A DNA stretch of 64,000 bases from Rhodococcus sp040643435 (GTDB lineage: Bacteria; Actinomycetota; Actinomycetes; Mycobacteriales; Mycobacteriaceae): the NCBI RefSeq assembly GCF_040643435.1, contig NZ_JBEYUH010000001.1, positions 124,001-188,000 on the forward strand, written 5' to 3'. Below, piece by piece: positions 42,566 through 50,952 of the stretch. A program made the translations under genes and the position numbers. The first letter of the stretch is position 1. Each line of letters opens with the position of its first letter. The notes under the pieces were generated by a model that saw only the letters and a list, made by a program, of their open reading frames with translations, had not been told where the DNA came from and searched no databases.

Positions 42566-42593
42566 TAGTGATACCACTATCCTTGTAAAGATT
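42566..42593. promoter_or_regulatory. Cluster operator copy 4 (28-bp motif)
   Basis: The right half ATCCTTGTAAAGAT (42579-42592) matches the other copies. The left half is degenerate. It lies in the 117-bp region between the divergent ligase/SDR operon and the CaiB operon. On the plus strand a possible -10 TGATAA (42598-42603) sits where copies 2 and 3 have theirs. The site could serve both directions. Confidence 0.6.
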
Positions 42594-42678
42594 CACTTGA
42601 TAAGGTGACGCCGTTCCCCGAGCCGTGGATACGTGCGGGGGCTTCAACTCTCATCCAGTGCAGCGAGGTCATCTACCG

Positions 42679-43863
42679 ATGAAACACACGGGTCCGCTCG
42701 CAGACGTACGTGTCGTCGACCTGACTGCCATGGTCATGGGCCCTTACTGCACCCAGATCATGGCCGACATGGGAGCCGACGTGATCAAGGTGGAACCTCC
42801 CGCCGGCGACAACACGCGCTACATCTCCGTGGGGCCGGAGCCGGGAATGGGCGGGGTGTTCGTCAACGTGAACCGGGGCAAACGCAGCGTCGTCCTCGAC
42901 CTGCGAACCGAAGAGGGCGCCGCCGTCCTGCGCGATCTGGTTGCCGACGCCGATGTCTTCATCCATTCGATGCGGGCCACCGCCATCGCCGATCTCGGAT
43001 TCGGCTACGAGGCTGTCGCGGAACTGAACCCGTCGATCGTCTACACCAACTGCTACGGCTACGGCCGCGGCGGCCCCGACTCGAACCTCACGGCCTACGA
43101 CGACACGATCCAGGCCGAGTGCGGCCTTCCGTCCGTCCAGGAACAACTCACCGGCGCATCGGGATACGTGGCAACGATCATCGCGGACAAGGTCGCCGGG
43201 ATGACCGCGCTCTACGCGACGATGATGGCGCTGTTCCACCGCGAACGGACCGGCGAAGGGCAGGAAGTCGAGGTTGCCATGTTCGAGACCATGGCTGCCT
43301 TCATGCTCGTCGAACACGGAAACGGTGCGATGTTCACCCCACCTCTCGGCGCCGCGGTCTATCCGCGCGTGGTAGCGCCGAATCGAAAACCGTACCGCAC
43401 CAAAGACGGTCGAATCTCCGCGCTTGTCTACAACGACAAGCAATGGGCAGCCTTCGTCGACGCCGTGAAGCCGGATTGGGCCGGTGAACACCTCGCGACG
43501 CTGGAGCAGCGGGCCCGCCGGATAGACGAAGTCTACGCACTGCTCGGAAGAACGTTCGAGGAACGCACCACCCGGGAATGGCTCGATCTGTTGCGCTCCC
43601 ACGATATTCCCGCCGCTCCTGTTCGAACTCTGGACGAACTGTTCGAAAACCCGCATCTCGAGCAGGTGGGGTTCTTCGAGGATGTCGACACCCCGAACGG
43701 CACTGTCCGGTTTCCCGGCCCCCCGGCGTGGTTCTCCCGCACCCCGGGGCGAGTGGCCGGCCCCGCACCGAGGCTCGGAGCCCACACCGACGATGTGATC
43801 GAGGAGATGCGCCTTCGAAGCGAGCTCGACACGATGTCCGAGCGCCCCGGAGCTCGGTCGTGA
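42679..43863 (+). CDS. CaiB/BaiF family (class III) CoA-transferase
   Basis: This is a 394-residue class III CoA-transferase that would move CoA between carboxylic acids. The N-terminal motif VRVVDLTAMVMGPYCTQIMADMGADVIKVE is typical. The catalytic Asp is Asp170 in IIADKVAGM, at the position of Asp169 of formyl-CoA transferase. Related proteins act on formyl-, carnitine-, bile-acid- and succinyl-CoA. ATG 42679 has GAGG upstream. It overlaps the next gene by GTGA and forms an operon with it and a hydratase gene. Confidence 0.9.
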   Translation: MKHTGPLADVRVVDLTAMVMGPYCTQIMADMGADVIKVEPPAGDNTRYISVGPEPGMGGVFVNVNRGKRSVVLDLRTEEGAAVLRDLVADADVFIHSMRATAIADLGFGYEAVAELNPSIVYTNCYGYGRGGPDSNLTAYDDTIQAECGLPSVQEQLTGASGYVATIIADKVAGMTALYATMMALFHRERTGEGQEVEVAMFETMAAFMLVEHGNGAMFTPPLGAAVYPRVVAPNRKPYRTKDGRISALVYNDKQWAAFVDAVKPDWAGEHLATLEQRARRIDEVYALLGRTFEERTTREWLDLLRSHDIPAAPVRTLDELFENPHLEQVGFFEDVDTPNGTVRFPGPPAWFSRTPGRVAGPAPRLGAHTDDVIEEMRLRSELDTMSERPGARS

Positions 43864-45128
43864 CCGTCGCAGAAGAAGCCCGCCTCGACCTGTCGGCGAT
43901 ACTGCGGCCCGGTGACCGGATCGTGATCGGGCAGGCATGCGGAGAACCCACCACGCTCATCGAGGCCCTGATACGCCAGGGCGCAGAGATCGGCGATCTC
44001 TCGGTGTTCGTCGCCACCAGCTTCTCAGGGATCTTCACTTCCGAGACAGCCGAGAGCTTCTCGGTGGCAAGCATGGGTGCGATCGGGTCGCTGCGGGCCC
44101 TGTCGAAAGCCCATCGCCTCGAGATCGTGCCCTGCCACGTGAGCCGGATAGGGCCCTTGATCGAAGCCGGCGTACTGCGCTGCGACGTGGCGTTCGTTCA
44201 GGTGAGCCCACCCGACGAGCACGGACGTCACAGCTTCGGGCTCATCAGCGACTACGTGCAGGCCGCCGTGTCCACGGCGCGCGTCGTCGTCGCCGAGATC
44301 AACGACCGGATTCCTTGGACGCCGGGAGAATATCTGCCGGCATCGGCGATCGACCACGCGATTCGTGTCTCCCGGCCACCCGTCGAGGTGCCACCGGCAA
44401 CCATCGGTGAGACGGACGAGGCCATCGCGCGACACGCCGCACGCTTCATCGGCGACGGAGCAGTCCTCCAGACCGGGGTGGGAGCCGTACCCGATGCCAT
44501 CCTCCGTCTGCTCCATGACCGCGCAGACCTCGGTGTCCACTCCGGCATGATCGGCGACGGTCTCGTCGACCTGATCGAAGCGGGCGCAGTGACCAACGCG
44601 CGCAAGAGGATCGACAGGGGAGTGTCGATCACCGGGGCCCTGATCGGTACCCGGCGGCTGTACGATTTCGCGCACCGGAATCCGCAGCTGCGTATGTGCA
44701 CGACCGAGTACACGCACGACGCCGCCGTCCTCGCACAACTCGACTCGCTCGTCACGATCAACTCCGCACTCGAAGTGGATCTGACCGGACAGGTGAACGC
44801 CGAGCAGAGCGGCTCCGTCTATATCGGTGGAACAGGTGGACAGGTCGACTTCGTACGTGCCGGAACCCGTTCACCCGGGGGCCATTCGATCATCGCGCTT
44901 CCCGCAACCGCGAAGGGCGGCACAGTCGGCCGGATCACCGCACAGCTGTCGGGCCCGGTCACCACGGCGCGAAGCGATGTGGACGTGATCGTGACCGAAT
45001 TCGGGGCAGCCGAACTCCGCGGCCGAAGTCTCGCGGAGCGGGCCCGTCGACTCATCGCGATCGCCCACCCGGATTTTCGCGAGGACCTCGAACGTGAGGC
45101 ACACATCATTCGACGACGAGGATTCTGA
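43860..45128 (+). CDS. 4-hydroxybutyrate CoA-transferase / acetyl-CoA hydrolase homologue lacking the catalytic Glu
   Basis: This is a 422-residue protein colinear with 4-hydroxybutyrate CoA-transferases. The segments LQTGVGAVPDAIL, LYDFAHRNPQ, INSALEVDLTGQVNAE and GGTGGQVDFVRG-like GTGGQVDFVRA all match. The loop holding the catalytic Glu in the family reads HSGMIGDG here instead of HSEMISDG; Gly229 (codon GGC at 44544-44546) replaces it. Transfer through a glutamyl-CoA thioester should therefore be impossible. Precedent exists in IpdAB, CoA-transferase homologues without Glu that hydrolyse a ring C-C bond. It lies between a CaiB gene and a hydratase gene, with 4-nt and 1-nt overlaps. Confidence 0.85.
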   Translation: MTVAEEARLDLSAILRPGDRIVIGQACGEPTTLIEALIRQGAEIGDLSVFVATSFSGIFTSETAESFSVASMGAIGSLRALSKAHRLEIVPCHVSRIGPLIEAGVLRCDVAFVQVSPPDEHGRHSFGLISDYVQAAVSTARVVVAEINDRIPWTPGEYLPASAIDHAIRVSRPPVEVPPATIGETDEAIARHAARFIGDGAVLQTGVGAVPDAILRLLHDRADLGVHSGMIGDGLVDLIEAGAVTNARKRIDRGVSITGALIGTRRLYDFAHRNPQLRMCTTEYTHDAAVLAQLDSLVTINSALEVDLTGQVNAEQSGSVYIGGTGGQVDFVRAGTRSPGGHSIIALPATAKGGTVGRITAQLSGPVTTARSDVDVIVTEFGAAELRGRSLAERARRLIAIAHPDFREDLEREAHIIRRRGF

Positions 45129-45913
45129 TGAGCACAGAATTGGCAACGGATCAGGCCGTGCTGTTCGAAAGTCGCGATGACGGAATCGCCGTGATCACTC
45201 TCAACCGGCCCGCGACGCGCAACTGTCTGTCGGCGGAGGTTCGGGAGGGACTTCGCGCCGCCTGGGACCGGTTCGAGCGAGATCCCGCTCTGCGAGTGGG
45301 GATCGTCACCGGAGCGGGGGAGAAGGCGTTCTGTGCGGGCGGTGATCTCAAGGCGATGGTCGATTCCGGAATGCAGGTCCCGCCCCGGGACTTCATCCCG
45401 GTTCCTTACGACAACGTGCATCTGTCCAAGCCCACCATCGCCGCGGTCAACGGCGCGGCGTTCGCCGGCGGCTGGCTCATCGCCCAGTCGTGCGATCTGT
45501 GTGTAGCCAGCACGTCCGCGACATTCGCCGTCACGGAGGTCAGGGTCGGCAGGAGCTCACCGTGGGCCACTCCGCTCATCCACATGATCCCGCAGCGGGT
45601 GATGATGGAGATCCTCTTGACCGGCAAACCGATCTCCGCGCGGCGCGCCTACGAAATCGGATTGGTCAACCGCCTGGCCGAGCCGGAGGATCTGATGAGC
45701 GAGGCCCTCGGCTTGGCTGCCGAGATCCTCGACGGTGCCCCGCTGTCGGTTCGAGTTGCGCGCGAGACCGTGATGCTCGCTACCGAGATGGGCCGCTCGG
45801 CGGCTCTGGAGGCTGCACGTCACGCCTCCGAGGTGTGCTACCGCAGTAGCGACGCCCAGGAAGGGCCCCGGGCCTTCTCGGAGAAGCGCCCCCCTCATTG
45901 GCAGGGGCGCTGA
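45128..45913 (+). CDS. Enoyl-CoA hydratase/isomerase family protein
   Basis: This is a 261-residue crotonase. CAGGDLKAM and NGAAFAGGWLIAQSCD form the oxyanion hole. Both catalytic Glu residues of a hydratase are present, in VTEVRVG and MMEILLTG. It is the last gene of the CaiB operon, starting on the last base of the previous stop (TGATG), and is followed by a strong terminator. It marks the right border of the catabolic block. Confidence 0.88.
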   Translation: MSTELATDQAVLFESRDDGIAVITLNRPATRNCLSAEVREGLRAAWDRFERDPALRVGIVTGAGEKAFCAGGDLKAMVDSGMQVPPRDFIPVPYDNVHLSKPTIAAVNGAAFAGGWLIAQSCDLCVASTSATFAVTEVRVGRSSPWATPLIHMIPQRVMMEILLTGKPISARRAYEIGLVNRLAEPEDLMSEALGLAAEILDGAPLSVRVARETVMLATEMGRSAALEAARHASEVCYRSSDAQEGPRAFSEKRPPHWQGR

Positions 45914-45940
45914 TCGCCGCGGGGCCACCACGACGAACTC

Positions 45941-45970
45941 GGGCCCGTCCGGAGTGCTCCGGACGGGCCC
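45941..45970. terminator. Intrinsic terminator at the right border of the catabolic block
   Basis: A perfect 13-bp stem (45941-45953 with 45958-45970) surrounds a GTGC tetraloop. It lies between the convergent hydratase and DUF2631-like genes and probably serves both. Confidence 0.82.
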
Positions 45971-45984
45971 TGAACGTTGGTCGA

Positions 45985-46233
45985 CTAGCGCAGACGACGC
46001 CGGCGCACCGCGTCGATCACGACGATGAGAACCAGCAGCGACGCCGTACCGATCAGGTACAGGCTCTCGACATTGCCTTCGTGGTTGCCGATGAGCATCA
46101 GCAGCAGGAACGCTGCGGAGACCAGGGCCATGACACGGAAGAGCTTCGGGGTTTCCCCGCTCCAACCCCACTCGGCCGACGGCACTTCCGCCAGCACGTC
46201 TCGACGAGTGGACTGCAACTCGGTACCGGCCAC
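45985..46233 (-). CDS. Small membrane protein, DUF2631-like
   Basis: This is an 82-residue protein with two hydrophobic segments (residues about 35-47 and 57-72) and a very basic C-terminus (RRRRLR). The N-terminal SAEWGWSGE motif is characteristic of the DUF2631 family found near dxr in mycobacteria. The GTG start at 46233 has AGGAGG 7 nt upstream. Its function is unknown. It is transcribed away from dxr. Confidence 0.75.
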   Translation of the reverse strand: MAGTELQSTRRDVLAEVPSAEWGWSGETPKLFRVMALVSAAFLLLMLIGNHEGNVESLYLIGTASLLVLIVVIDAVRRRRLR

Positions 46234-46384
46234 GGTTTCCTCCTGCTCACCAGATGCTGCTGTTGCCGCTTATCGTGACATACGACCCCCTGTCGTACGA
46301 AGCGGGGCATGCGCCCGGCCTGTCGGGACAGGGACAGAGCGGGTGGTTCAGGAACTCTTCAGGTCCGTCAGGAACAATGCACCC

Positions 46385-47536
46385 GTGGCCGATACACGAT
46401 CTTCCTCCCGCACCAGGGTGTTACTGCTGGGCAGCACCGGTTCCATCGGTACCCAGGCGCTCGACGTTATCGCCGCCAATCCCGACGACTTCGAGGTCGT
46501 CGGACTGGCCGCAGGCGGTGGCAGGACCGACCTGCTGGCGGAGCAGATCCGCGCGACGGGCGTACGCGAGGTCGCGGTAGCCGACCCCGACGCCGCGGCA
46601 CGTCTCGACCTGCCGGTCCGGAGCGGTCCCCGAGCCGTCACCGAACTCGTGCGTGAGGTGGAAGCCGACGTCGTGCTCAATGCGCTCGTCGGCTCTCTCG
46701 GACTCGAACCGACCCTGGCGGCCCTCGGCACCGGCGCGCGTCTCGCGCTGGCGAACAAGGAATCGCTGGTCGCGGGCGGAGCGCTCGTCACGGCAGCCGC
46801 GGCACCGGGCCAGATCGTCCCGGTCGATTCCGAGCATTCGGCGCTTGCGCAGTGCCTTCGTGGCGGCAGCGGAGACGAGGTGGCACGCCTGGTCCTGACC
46901 GCCTCGGGCGGACCGTTCCGCGGCTGGACCGCGGATCGCCTCGAATCGGTGACCCCCGAACAGGCGGGTGCTCACCCGACCTGGTCGATGGGGCCGATGA
47001 ACACCCTCAATTCGGCCACCCTGGTCAACAAGGGCCTCGAGCTCATCGAGACGCATCTGCTCTTCGGAGTGGGGTACGACCGGATCGACGTGACGGTGCA
47101 CCCGCAGTCGATCGTGCACTCCATGGTCACCTTCGTCGACGGTTCCACCCTCGCGCAGGCGTCGCCGCCGTCGATGAAGCTGCCGATCGCGCTGGCACTC
47201 GGATGGCCGCACCGCGTCCCGCACGCGGCGCCGGCGCTCGACTTCTCGGCTGCATCGACCTGGGAGTTCGAACCGCTGGACGACGAGGTGTTCCCCGCGG
47301 TGCGGCTCGCACGGCAGGCCGGAATCGGCGGGGGCTGTCTCACAGCGGTCTACAACGCCGCCAACGAGGTCGCCGCGGAGGCCTTCCTCTCCGGGACCCT
47401 CTCGTTCCCGCGGATCGTGAAGACGGTCGAGTCCGTGCTCGACGACGCACACGAGTGGGCCGCCGAACCCAGTACCGTGGACGACGTGCTCGCCGCCGAC
47501 GGCTGGGCCCGCGAGCGGGCGCGCGCACTCGTATAG
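46385..47536 (+). CDS. dxr: 1-deoxy-D-xylulose 5-phosphate reductoisomerase
   Basis: This enzyme makes 2-C-methyl-D-erythritol 4-phosphate, the first committed step of the non-mevalonate isoprenoid pathway, with NADPH. The N-terminal LLLGSTGSIGTQALDVI binds NADPH. The catalytic and metal loop includes VDSEHSALAQCL (Asp, Ser, Glu), and SGGPFRGW and HPTWSMGPMNTLNSATLVNKGLELIE are the substrate-binding blocks. From GTG 46385 it has 383 residues; AGGAAC lies upstream, and longer starts are possible. It heads the conserved dxr-rip1-ispG group, 15 nt before rip1. Confidence 0.95.
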   Translation: MADTRSSSRTRVLLLGSTGSIGTQALDVIAANPDDFEVVGLAAGGGRTDLLAEQIRATGVREVAVADPDAAARLDLPVRSGPRAVTELVREVEADVVLNALVGSLGLEPTLAALGTGARLALANKESLVAGGALVTAAAAPGQIVPVDSEHSALAQCLRGGSGDEVARLVLTASGGPFRGWTADRLESVTPEQAGAHPTWSMGPMNTLNSATLVNKGLELIETHLLFGVGYDRIDVTVHPQSIVHSMVTFVDGSTLAQASPPSMKLPIALALGWPHRVPHAAPALDFSAASTWEFEPLDDEVFPAVRLARQAGIGGGCLTAVYNAANEVAAEAFLSGTLSFPRIVKTVESVLDDAHEWAAEPSTVDDVLAADGWARERARALV

Positions 47537-47551
47537 GAGGATCGACCACTC

Positions 47552-48769
47552 ATGATGTTCGCACTGGGCGTGGTGGTGTTCGCCCTCGGCATCGCCATCT
47601 CGATCGCTCTGCACGAGGCCGGCCACATGTGGACGGCGCAGAAACTGGGCATGAAGGTCCGGCGCTACTACATCGGGTTCGGCCCCCGGGTGTTCGCGTT
47701 CCGCCGCGGCGAGACGGAATACGGCCTCAAGGCCGTGCCGGCCGGGGGATTCTGCGACATCGCGGGCATGACAGCCCTGGATGAACTCGCGCCCGACGAA
47801 GTCGACCGCGCGATGTACAAGCAGAAGACGTGGAAGCGCCTGGTCGTGATGTCCGGGGGCATCGCGATGAACTTCCTGCTCGGCATAGTCCTCATCTACG
47901 GGTTGGCGGCGTCGGCCGGGTTGCCCAACACCGACACCCGGGCAGTCGTCGGCACGGTGGAGTGCGCGGCACCCACGCAAGCGGGCCCCCCCGACTACAC
48001 GCCGGCCGAGTGCTCGGGTCCGGGACCGGCCGGGGAAGCCGGTATCCAGCCCGGCGACGTGATCGTCGCCGTCGACGGTGAACCCGTCGAAACCTTCGCC
48101 GACCTCCGGCAGGCCACGCAACCGTTGTCGGGCACCGTGCCGTTCACCGTCGAACGCGGAGACGAGACCGTTACTCTCCCGGTCACGGTGCAACAGGTGC
48201 AGCGCTATGTCTACGAGAGTGAGTCGCCCGACGCCGAGCCCGTCTCCCGGACCGTCGGTGCGATCGGTGTGGGCGGCGAGCCGGGAGTCGTCGAGTACAC
48301 GCCGCTGACCGCGATCCCCGCGACCTTCGAGTTCACCGGCTATCTGGCGGTGCGTACCGCCGAGGCGCTCGTCAGCCTGCCGAGCAAGGTCGCCGACCTG
48401 TGGACCGCCGTCACCGGCGGAGAGCGTGCGGTCGACACTCCGGTCAGCGTCGTCGGGGCGAGCGTCATCGGCGGCCAGTTCGCCGAGCGCGGTATCTGGG
48501 AATCGTTCGTGCTGCTGCTCGCCCAGCTGAACTTCTTCCTCGGTGCGTTCAACCTCCTTCCGTTGCTGCCGCTCGACGGCGGGCACATGGCCGTCGCGGT
48601 GTACGAGAAGGTCCGTAACTGGCTGCGCGGCCTGCGCGGATTGCCTGTCGGGCCGCCCGTGGACTACATGAAACTGCTGCCTCTGACCTATGTGGCAGTG
48701 GTCATCGGGGGCGCGTACATGGTGCTCACCCTCACCGCAGACATCGTCAACCCCATCCAGTTGTTCTGA
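47552..48769 (+). CDS. rip1: Site-2-type intramembrane zinc metalloprotease (RseP/Rip1)
   Basis: This is a 405-residue membrane protease that cleaves anti-sigma factors and other membrane substrates. The zinc motif HEAGH is at residues 21-25 in the first helix. The third ligand is Asp342 in LLPLDGGHM. A PDZ domain occupies about residues 120-210. GGAGG lies upstream of ATG 47552, with a second ATG next to it. It shares the dxr-rip1-ispG operon arrangement of mycobacteria. Confidence 0.95.
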   Translation: MMFALGVVVFALGIAISIALHEAGHMWTAQKLGMKVRRYYIGFGPRVFAFRRGETEYGLKAVPAGGFCDIAGMTALDELAPDEVDRAMYKQKTWKRLVVMSGGIAMNFLLGIVLIYGLAASAGLPNTDTRAVVGTVECAAPTQAGPPDYTPAECSGPGPAGEAGIQPGDVIVAVDGEPVETFADLRQATQPLSGTVPFTVERGDETVTLPVTVQQVQRYVYESESPDAEPVSRTVGAIGVGGEPGVVEYTPLTAIPATFEFTGYLAVRTAEALVSLPSKVADLWTAVTGGERAVDTPVSVVGASVIGGQFAERGIWESFVLLLAQLNFFLGAFNLLPLLPLDGGHMAVAVYEKVRNWLRGLRGLPVGPPVDYMKLLPLTYVAVVIGGAYMVLTLTADIVNPIQLF

Positions 48770-48814
48770 CCTGCGCCGGTAGACTTGCCGAACAGCGAAG
48801 AAAGAAGGCGAACA

Positions 48815-49969
48815 GTGACCAGCCCCGTCGGTTTGGGCATGCCCGAAGTTCCTGCGGTCCTCGCGCCCCGTCGCAAGACCCGTCAGCTCATGGTCGGAAA
48901 CGTCGGCGTCGGCAGTGACCATCCGGTGTCGGTGCAGTCGATGACCACCACGAAGACTCACGACATCAACGCCACGCTCCAGCAGATCGCCGAGTTGACC
49001 GCATCCGGGTGCGACATCGTGCGTGTCGCGTGCCCGCGTCAGGAGGACGCCGACGCGCTCCCGACGATCGCGAAGAAGAGCAAGATCCCGGTGATCGCCG
49101 ACATCCACTTCCAGCCGCGGTACATATTCGCCGCAATCGACGCCGGATGTGCGGCGGTGCGCGTCAACCCCGGCAACATCAAGGAGTTCGACGGTCGCGT
49201 CAAGGAGGTCGCCAAGGCTGCCGGCGACGCCGGAATCCCCATCCGTATCGGTGTCAACGCCGGTTCGCTCGATCCGCGTCTGTTGGCGAAGTACGGCAAG
49301 GCGACCCCGGAAGCGCTTGTCGAGTCAGCGCTGTGGGAGGCGAGCCTGTTCGAGGAGCACGGCTTCGGAGACATCAAGATCTCCGTCAAGCACAACGACC
49401 CCGTCGTGATGGTCGAGGCCTACCGGCAGCTCGCCGCCCAGTGCGACTATCCGCTGCATCTGGGCGTCACCGAGGCGGGTCCGGCCTTCCAGGGCACCAT
49501 CAAGTCGGCGGTGGCCTTCGGCGCACTGTTGAGCGAGGGCATCGGCGACACGATCCGCGTCTCCCTCTCGGCACCGCCCGCCGAGGAGATCAAGGTCGGT
49601 ACCCAGATCCTGCAGTCGCTGAATCTGCGTCCCCGCAAGCTCGAGATCGTCTCGTGTCCCTCGTGCGGACGCGCCCAGGTCGACGTCTACTCCCTCGCGA
49701 ACGAGGTCACGGCGGGCCTCGAGGGGATGGAGGTGCCGCTGCGGGTGGCGGTGATGGGCTGTGTCGTCAACGGCCCCGGCGAAGCCCGCGAAGCGGATCT
49801 CGGTGTGGCATCCGGAAACGGCAAGGGACAGATATTCGTCAAGGGCAAGGTCATCAAGACCGTGCCCGAGGCTCAGATCGTCGAGACCCTCATCGAGGAA
49901 GCGATGCGGATCGCCGAGGAGATGGAGGGCGACGCTTCCGGCAGCGGTCCCGTGGTGTCGGTCGGCTGA
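48815..49969 (+). CDS. ispG: 4-hydroxy-3-methylbut-2-enyl diphosphate synthase
   Basis: IspG (GcpE) reduces methylerythritol cyclodiphosphate to HMBPP with a [4Fe-4S] cluster, the seventh step of the isoprenoid pathway begun by Dxr. The cluster ligands are the Cys of SCPSCGR and MGCVVNGPGEA, followed by the conserved Glu. The N-terminal TIM barrel is typical, with SVQSMTTTKTHD and ADIHFQPR. GTG 48815 with GAAGG upstream gives 384 residues; an earlier reading from 48785 is not supported by a ribosome binding site. Confidence 0.96.
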   Translation: MTSPVGLGMPEVPAVLAPRRKTRQLMVGNVGVGSDHPVSVQSMTTTKTHDINATLQQIAELTASGCDIVRVACPRQEDADALPTIAKKSKIPVIADIHFQPRYIFAAIDAGCAAVRVNPGNIKEFDGRVKEVAKAAGDAGIPIRIGVNAGSLDPRLLAKYGKATPEALVESALWEASLFEEHGFGDIKISVKHNDPVVMVEAYRQLAAQCDYPLHLGVTEAGPAFQGTIKSAVAFGALLSEGIGDTIRVSLSAPPAEEIKVGTQILQSLNLRPRKLEIVSCPSCGRAQVDVYSLANEVTAGLEGMEVPLRVAVMGCVVNGPGEAREADLGVASGNGKGQIFVKGKVIKTVPEAQIVETLIEEAMRIAEEMEGDASGSGPVVSVG

Positions 49970-50083
49970 ATCCGATGGGACCTACGGGGCGGCGCCTTCC
50001 TACTGTCCGGGTAGCCGGTTTCCACGCCGCCGCCCGGCATGGCACCCTGATCTCGTATCGGCTTGTCGACGGGTGGTGAGCGA

Positions 50084-50920
50084 GTGCTCAAGCTTCTGGG
50101 TGTCCGGTCGTTGGGTGGGCGAGACACCGCTGCGGTGCTCAGGGTGCTCGCGCGCGATCCTGTGGCCGCGTGCATGGTGGCCGGCCGCGTCGAGGAGTAC
50201 GGACTCGACGGCCGCGCCGTCGGTGGCGAGATGTGGAGCCGCGGCGGCCCCGAGACGTCGCTGTGCTTCTCCGGGGCGAATCTCATTCCGTTGCTCGGAA
50301 GCTCGGAGGACATGCAGGCTTTCGCGGAGCGTGCGGGTCGCGGCCCTCGGTGGTGCTCGTCGATGGTCGGCCGGGCCGAGTACGTGCTGCCGATGTGGGA
50401 GCGGCTCGAGCCGGTGTGGGGGACTCCTCGCGAGGTGCGTGCCGAGCAACCTCTCCTCGTGCTCGATCGTGAGCCTCTCATCGAGCCCGATCCGTACGTC
50501 CGCCCTGTGCGGTCCGACGAACTCGACGTGTACCTGCCCGCCGCGATCTCCATGTTCATAGAGGAGGTCGGCATCGACCCGCGGGCGGGTGACGGGGGTG
50601 CGGGTTACCGACGACGTGTCGCAAGCCTGATCGCGGCAGGGCGTGCTTGGGCACGCTTCGAGAACGGGCAGGTCGTCTTCAAGGCGGAGGTGGGATCGCA
50701 GTCGTCGACGGTGGGGCAGATCCAGGGCGTGTGGGTCGATCCGGCGCGGCGCGGGGAGGGTCTCGGCACAAGGGGCTCGGCCGCCGTCGCGTGCGCGGTC
50801 GCCCGTACCGGTCGCCTTCCCAGTCTCTACGTCAACAGCTTCAACACCCCGGCCCGCGGGGCGTACGCGCGTGCGGGCTTCCGTCAGGTCGCGACATTCT
50901 CGACGGTGCTGCTCGACTGA
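50084..50920 (+). CDS. GNAT-family N-acetyltransferase (Rv2867c-like)
   Basis: This is a 278-residue protein with an N-terminal DUF4081-like domain and a C-terminal GNAT fold. The acetyl-CoA loop is QGVWVDPARRGEGLGTRG around residue 220, and LYVNSFNTPARGAYARAGF is the C-terminal GNAT block. The group is always found between ispG and the penicillin-binding lipoprotein in mycobacteria. The substrate is unknown. The start is uncertain: GTG 50084 follows GGTGGTGA, and TTG 50063 is in frame upstream. Confidence 0.85.
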   Translation: MLKLLGVRSLGGRDTAAVLRVLARDPVAACMVAGRVEEYGLDGRAVGGEMWSRGGPETSLCFSGANLIPLLGSSEDMQAFAERAGRGPRWCSSMVGRAEYVLPMWERLEPVWGTPREVRAEQPLLVLDREPLIEPDPYVRPVRSDELDVYLPAAISMFIEEVGIDPRAGDGGAGYRRRVASLIAAGRAWARFENGQVVFKAEVGSQSSTVGQIQGVWVDPARRGEGLGTRGSAAVACAVARTGRLPSLYVNSFNTPARGAYARAGFRQVATFSTVLLD

Positions 50921-50952
50921 AAATCCGCCGACGCTGCCTACGATGACGGGCG

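Noticed and set aside
43860..45128. Acetyl-CoA hydrolase or ordinary CoA-transferase call
   Set aside because: The absent glutamate makes the standard reaction unlikely, so only homology is stated.
46282..46298. Short inverted repeat TACGAC-N5-GTCGTA ahead of dxr
   Set aside because: Six-base arms occur by chance often in GC-rich DNA, and no promoter or second copy supports it.
46421..49108. 895-codon minus-strand frame across dxr, rip1 and ispG
   Set aside because: It runs opposite three well-supported genes and its sequence is typical antisense shadow of high-GC coding DNA.
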